Positions 6,846 to 11,744 of a stretch of 11,744 bases of DNA are shown here, piece by piece. The DNA lies in contig CAYLUN010000135.1 in NCBI GenBank assembly GCA_964386865.1, positions 1 to 11,744 of the forward strand. The letters run 5' to 3'. Below the pieces are notes generated by a model. That model did not search any database and was not told the origin of the DNA. It saw only the letters and a list, made by a program, of their open reading frames with translations. A program made the position numbers and the translations under genes. The stretch comes from CAYLUN01 sp964386865. GTDB taxonomy: Bacteria; Verrucomicrobiota; Kiritimatiellia; RFP12; UBA1067. The stretch's first letter is position 1. Each line of letters starts with the position of its first letter.

Positions 6846-9604
6846 CCTTCCTTGCGCCCATCCTGCTGGTGCTCGCCCTGCCGTGCGCGGCGTGGCTGGT
6901 CTGGTGGCGGCTGCCCGGGCGTGCGCTCACCGTGCTGCGCGTGTGCTGCTACGTGCTGCTGGTGCTGGCGCTGGCGCGGCCTGCGCTTCAGCTGCCCAGG
7001 CACGGCGGCACCGTGGTCGTGGTCGCGGACCGCAGCGCGTCGCTGCCGCCGGAGGCGCTGCGGCAACAGGCGGCGCTGATCCAGGCGCTGCAGGCGCGGC
7101 GCCAGGCGGACGACCGCATCGGCGTGGTGTCATTCGCGGCTCGGGCGGCCGTGGAGCACCTGCCGCAGCAGGCGGTGTTCGGGACGTTCGCGGCGGTGCA
7201 CGAGCCCGACGCGTCCAACCTGTCGGAGGCGCTCGGCACCGCGCTGTCGCTGATCCCGCCGGAGGGCGCGGGACGCGTGCTGGTGCTTTCGGACGGGCGC
7301 TTCACGGGCAGCGACCCTCAGGCGGCCGCGGGCGCGGCCGCGGCGCGCGGGGTGGCGGTGGACTACCGGCTCCAGACGCGCGGGACGGCGGGCGATACGG
7401 CCGTGGTGCGCGTGGACGCGCCGCAGGAGCTGCGGTCGGGCGAGGCGCTGCTGGCGACGGCGTGGGTCGAGTCGCCGGCCGAGCAGACCGTGGCGTTCAC
7501 GGTGCGGCAGGGCGACGCGGTTGTGGCGCAGGGCACGCGGCGCGTGCCGCGCGGCGTGTCGCCGCTGATGTTCCGCGACGTGGCGGGCGGGCCGGGCGTG
7601 CGCGGCTACGAGGTGAGCGTGACGGCGGCCGAAGGCGACCCGTTTCCAGAGAACAACACGGCGCGGTTCCTCGTGCGGGGCGCGGGCGGCAAGCCGCTGC
7701 TGTGCGTGCCGGCGTCGCCGAGCTCGCGCCTGCCGCAGCGGCTGGCGGGGGGCGGCGTGGAAGTTGTGGCCCAGCCAGCGGAGGCGCTCGACGGCAGCCT
7801 CGCGTCGCTGGCGGGCTACGCCGGGATCGTGATCGAGAACACGCGGGCCGATGCGGTCGGGGCGGAGACGCTGCGCAACGTGGCGGCCTGGGTGGAGCAC
7901 GCGGGCGCGGGCGTGCTGCTGACCGGCGGCCGCAACGCGTTCGGCCTGGGCGGCTACTACAAGTCGGAGCTGGAGGCGGTGCTGCCGGTGACGATGGAGC
8001 TGAGGCGCGAGCACCGCAAGTTCTCGATGAGCATCGTGGTGGCGATGGACCGCTCGGGGAGCATGGCGGTGCCGGTGGGGGGCGGCAAGACCAAGATGGA
8101 CCTGGCGAACCTCGGCGCGATGGAGGTGCTGAACCTGCTGTCGGATGCGGACGAGATGGGTGTGATCGCGGTTGACAGCGCGCCGCACATCATCGTGAAC
8201 CGGTCGCCGGTGAGCCGCGTACGGTCGCAGGAGGGCCGCATTCTGGGCGTGCAGTCCATGGGCGGCGGCATCTTTATCTACGAGGCCCTCAAGGCGGCGT
8301 CGCTCCAGCTGGTCGGCGCCGAGACCGGCGTGAAGCACATCCTGCTCTTCGCCGACGCGGCGGACTCGGAGGAGCCCGGGAAGTACAAGGAGCTGCTGGC
8401 GGCGGCGGCGGGGTCGGGCATCACGGTGAGCGTGGTGGGCCTGGGCACGCGCAAGGACTGCGACGCGGCGCTGCTGGAGGAGATCGCGCGGCTGGGCGGC
8501 GGCACCTGCACCTTCTCGGACAACGCGCACGAGATCCCGCGGCTTTTCGCGCAGGACACCTTCACGGTCGCGCGCAACACGCTGCTGACCAACGCGGTGG
8601 TTCCGAAATTCACGGTGGCGCTGCCGCAGCTCTCCGACGCGCTGCCGCCGGTGGCGCCTGCGCTGGGCGGCTACAACCTCTGCTACCTGCGGCCGGGCGC
8701 GACGGCGGTGGCGGTGAGCGGGGACGAGCACGAGGCGCCGCTGGTCGCGCTGCGCAACCACGGCAGCGGCCGCGCGCTGGTTTTCACGGGCGAGGCGGAC
8801 GGGGCGCTTTCGGGGCCGTTCGCGCGGTGGGAGCACGCGGGGGAGTTCTACGGGGCGCTGGCGCGGCAGTGCGCGGGGCCGCTGCACGACGCGTCGTCGG
8901 GTTTCTTGGCCGTGCAGAAGGGTGTGCCGGGCGGGGTGTCGGTGACGGTCTACGCGGACACGTCGCGGCCCGAGGTGCGGGCAGTGGACGGGCTCGGGCT
9001 CACGGTGCTGCGGCACCGGCCGGGCGACGCGCCCCGCGCGGAGCACCTGCGCCTGCCGTGGCGCACGGCCGACACGCTGGCGGCCGAGGTCGCGCTGGCG
9101 GGGCGCGAGACGCTGCTGGCCACGGTGACCTATCCCGGCGGCCGCACCGAGAGCCTGCCGCCGGTGTGCCTGCCGTACTCGCCCGAGTTCGCGCCCGAGG
9201 GGCGGCAGGACGGCGGGGCGGTGCTGGCGGCGCTGGCGGAAGCTACGGGCGGCGAGCAGGTGGCTGACGTGGGAGGGGTTTGGGAGCGCATCCCGCGCGA
9301 GCGGCGCTGGGTGGAGGTGTCGGCGCTCGCGTACCTGCTGGCGGCCCTCGCGTTCTTAGCCGAGGTCTTCGAGCGGCGCACGGGGTGGTTCGGGGGGCGG
9401 CGGTCGGCCGGAGGGCAGCGGTCGGCGGTCAGCGGTCAGCGGCCGGCTGACGCGGGTCGCGGGTCGCGGGTCGCGAGTCTTGAGCCTGCGTTACGCGTGG
9501 AGCCGAAAGCCGATGAAAGCCGCGCACCCGCTGGCGGACTTCCGCCGCCTGCGGAGAGCCCGCTGGCGCGCGCGAAGCGGCGGGCGAAGGAGCGGATGGG
9601 GTAG
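6842..9604 (+). CDS. Membrane protein with two VWA domains and a GATase1-like fold
   Basis: A 920-residue protein. Two N-terminal membrane segments (about 3-22 and 30-49) precede a first VWA domain with MIDAS DRSAS (63-67) and LVLSDG (147-152). An immunoglobulin-like beta region follows (about 185-280). Then comes a GATase1-like domain (about 283-383 and 595-680; GYAGIVIENT and GGRNAFGLGGYYKSELEAVLPV), without an evident catalytic Cys-His-Glu set. A second VWA (about 395-575) is nested within it: MIDAS DRSGS (403-407), GGGIFIYEAL (474-483) and LLFADAADSEEPG (501-513). One C-terminal membrane segment lies near 825-842. This architecture is known from PVC and related bacteria as large VWA proteins beside DUF58/BatA genes; the function is unresolved, and adhesion, assembly or chaperone roles are guesses. 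The start is set by the ATGA overlap and GGGAGGG. The cytoplasmic tail (about 850-880) is translated from a 7-bp tandem repeat, after which a basic end (RAKRRAKERMG) resumes. Confidence 0.9.
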   Translation: MTFLAPILLVLALPCAAWLVWWRLPGRALTVLRVCCYVLLVLALARPALQLPRHGGTVVVVADRSASLPPEALRQQAALIQALQARRQADDRIGVVSFAARAAVEHLPQQAVFGTFAAVHEPDASNLSEALGTALSLIPPEGAGRVLVLSDGRFTGSDPQAAAGAAAARGVAVDYRLQTRGTAGDTAVVRVDAPQELRSGEALLATAWVESPAEQTVAFTVRQGDAVVAQGTRRVPRGVSPLMFRDVAGGPGVRGYEVSVTAAEGDPFPENNTARFLVRGAGGKPLLCVPASPSSRLPQRLAGGGVEVVAQPAEALDGSLASLAGYAGIVIENTRADAVGAETLRNVAAWVEHAGAGVLLTGGRNAFGLGGYYKSELEAVLPVTMELRREHRKFSMSIVVAMDRSGSMAVPVGGGKTKMDLANLGAMEVLNLLSDADEMGVIAVDSAPHIIVNRSPVSRVRSQEGRILGVQSMGGGIFIYEALKAASLQLVGAETGVKHILLFADAADSEEPGKYKELLAAAAGSGITVSVVGLGTRKDCDAALLEEIARLGGGTCTFSDNAHEIPRLFAQDTFTVARNTLLTNAVVPKFTVALPQLSDALPPVAPALGGYNLCYLRPGATAVAVSGDEHEAPLVALRNHGSGRALVFTGEADGALSGPFARWEHAGEFYGALARQCAGPLHDASSGFLAVQKGVPGGVSVTVYADTSRPEVRAVDGLGLTVLRHRPGDAPRAEHLRLPWRTADTLAAEVALAGRETLLATVTYPGGRTESLPPVCLPYSPEFAPEGRQDGGAVLAALAEATGGEQVADVGGVWERIPRERRWVEVSALAYLLAALAFLAEVFERRTGWFGGRRSAGGQRSAVSGQRPADAGRGSRVASLEPALRVEPKADESRAPAGGLPPPAESPLARAKRRAKERMG
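9406..9482 (+). repeat. Degenerate heptamer tandem array within the VWA gene 3' end
   Basis: Eleven contiguous 7-base units in strict register: GGCCGGA, GGGCAGC, GGTCGGC, GGTCAGC, GGTCAGC, GGCCGGC, TGACGCG, GGTCGCG, GGTCGCG, GGTCGCG, AGTCTTG. The consensus is close to GGTCRGC or GGTCGCG. It encodes residues of roughly 856-880 of the VWA protein, a Gly/Arg/Ser-rich tail after the last membrane segment. Since 7 is not a multiple of 3, only changes of three units at a time would keep the reading frame. Confidence 0.85.
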
Positions 9605-9631
9605 GTGCAAGATGAGCTGTTTTGACGCGGT

Positions 9632-9650
9632 GGCTCGGCGCAGCCTCGCC
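9632..9650. repeat. Imperfect palindrome in the convergent gap
   Basis: GGCT (9632-9635) and AGCC (9642-9645) flank CGGCGC, followed by TCGCC. The stem is short. The string GGCTCGGCGCAGCCTCGCCC resembles an interspersed repeat I remember from PVC genomes, but this is recollection and no second copy is visible in the window. Confidence 0.35.
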
Positions 9651-9689
9651 CTTCACGCGCGGTTGGACGCTTCGGAATCGGCTCGCGCT

Positions 9690-9706
9690 GAACCCTGCGC
9701 GGGTTC
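9690..9706. other. Hairpin between convergent genes, weak terminator candidate
   Basis: GAACCC (9690-9695) and GGGTTC (9701-9706) form a six-base-pair stem with a TGCGC loop, located between the ends of the VWA gene and recD2. No T-rich run follows on either strand, so a classical intrinsic terminator is not supported; it might slow or protect transcript ends of either gene. Confidence 0.35.
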
Positions 9707-9726
9707 GGCCGCACGGGGGCGGGAAC

Positions 9727-9768
9727 GTTGGCCACTGACTTCCGACCTCTGATCTCCGACCTCCGGCC
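9727..9768 (-). repeat. Second heptamer array, inverted orientation, next to recD2
   Basis: Read on the minus strand the units are GGCCGGA, GGTCGGA, GATCAGA, GGTCGGA, AGTCAGT and GGCCAAC, again in strict 7-base register, with a consensus near GGTCRGA. It ends three bases from the recD2 stop codon. Its first nine bases (GGCCGGAGG on the minus strand) are identical to the first nine of the plus-strand array at 9406, so the outer edges form an exact 9-bp inverted repeat 363 bp apart edge to edge. Confidence 0.8.
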
Positions 9769-9770
9769 AC

Positions 9771-11744
<1,974 letters not shown>

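Noticed and set aside
6883..8175. Open frame of 430 codons on the plus strand in an alternative frame of the VWA gene
   Set aside because: Gly/Ala/Arg low-complexity translation without motifs, wholly inside a supported gene.
7130..9046. Open frame of 638 codons on the minus strand opposite the double-VWA gene
   Set aside because: Arg/His-rich composition with no domain, antisense to a well-supported gene; a GC-rich shadow frame.
9690..9706. Intrinsic terminator for the operon or recD2
   Set aside because: The hairpin has no T-rich run after it on either strand, so I list it only as a hairpin.
9480..9752. Small plus-strand open frame of 90 codons across the convergent gap
   Set aside because: It overlaps the VWA gene end and the repeat arrays, has no good ribosome-binding site and an Arg/Ala-rich composition.
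9406..9768. CRISPR array or insertion sequence
   Set aside because: The repeat units are 7 bases and contiguous with no spacers, and no transposase or target-site duplication is present.

Overview
The window is strongly GC-rich, with G or C at most third codon positions and few stops in any frame, so long antisense ORFs arise by chance. Gene content suggests a bacterium of the Planctomycetota-Verrucomicrobiota-Kiritimatiellota (PVC) side. The signs are a PF12831-type FAD oxidoreductase with a discoidin-like tail, and an ABC-2 exporter joined to DUF58, BatA-like and double-VWA membrane proteins. This placement is an inference from gene families, not from a marker gene.

Positions 1-9604 hold five plus-strand genes packed like one operon: (1) the 3' part of a FAD-dependent oxidoreductase; (2) an ABC transporter ATPase, overlapping it by 11 bp; (3) an ABC-2 type multi-pass permease, starting in an ATGA overlap; (4) a DUF58 protein, starting 2 bp after the permease stop; (5) a BatA-like protein with a degenerate VWA region; and (6), overlapping (5) through another ATGA, a 920-residue protein with two VWA domains, the second nested in a GATase1-like fold. 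(That is five complete genes after the partial one.) The only intergenic gap in the run, 57 bp between DUF58 and the BatA-like gene, contains a short palindromic element. The MoxR AAA+ ATPase that usually accompanies DUF58/BatA/VWA genes is not in the window.

Positions 9605-9770 are a short gap between convergent genes. It holds hairpins and a degenerate 7-bp tandem repeat. A second array of the same heptamer family, in the opposite orientation, lies inside the 3' end of the VWA gene. The two arrays share an exact 9-bp inverted repeat at their outer edges.

Positions 9771-11744 on the minus strand hold recD2, an SF1B DNA helicase, complete at its C-terminus but missing its N-terminal end beyond the window. 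It appears unrelated to the operon.

The most interesting features are the MoxR-less ABC/DUF58/BatA/VWA operon, the paired inverted heptamer arrays, REP-like palindromes including one translated inside a gene, and a G10 tract in the permease from which a -1 shift would read into the DUF58 gene.
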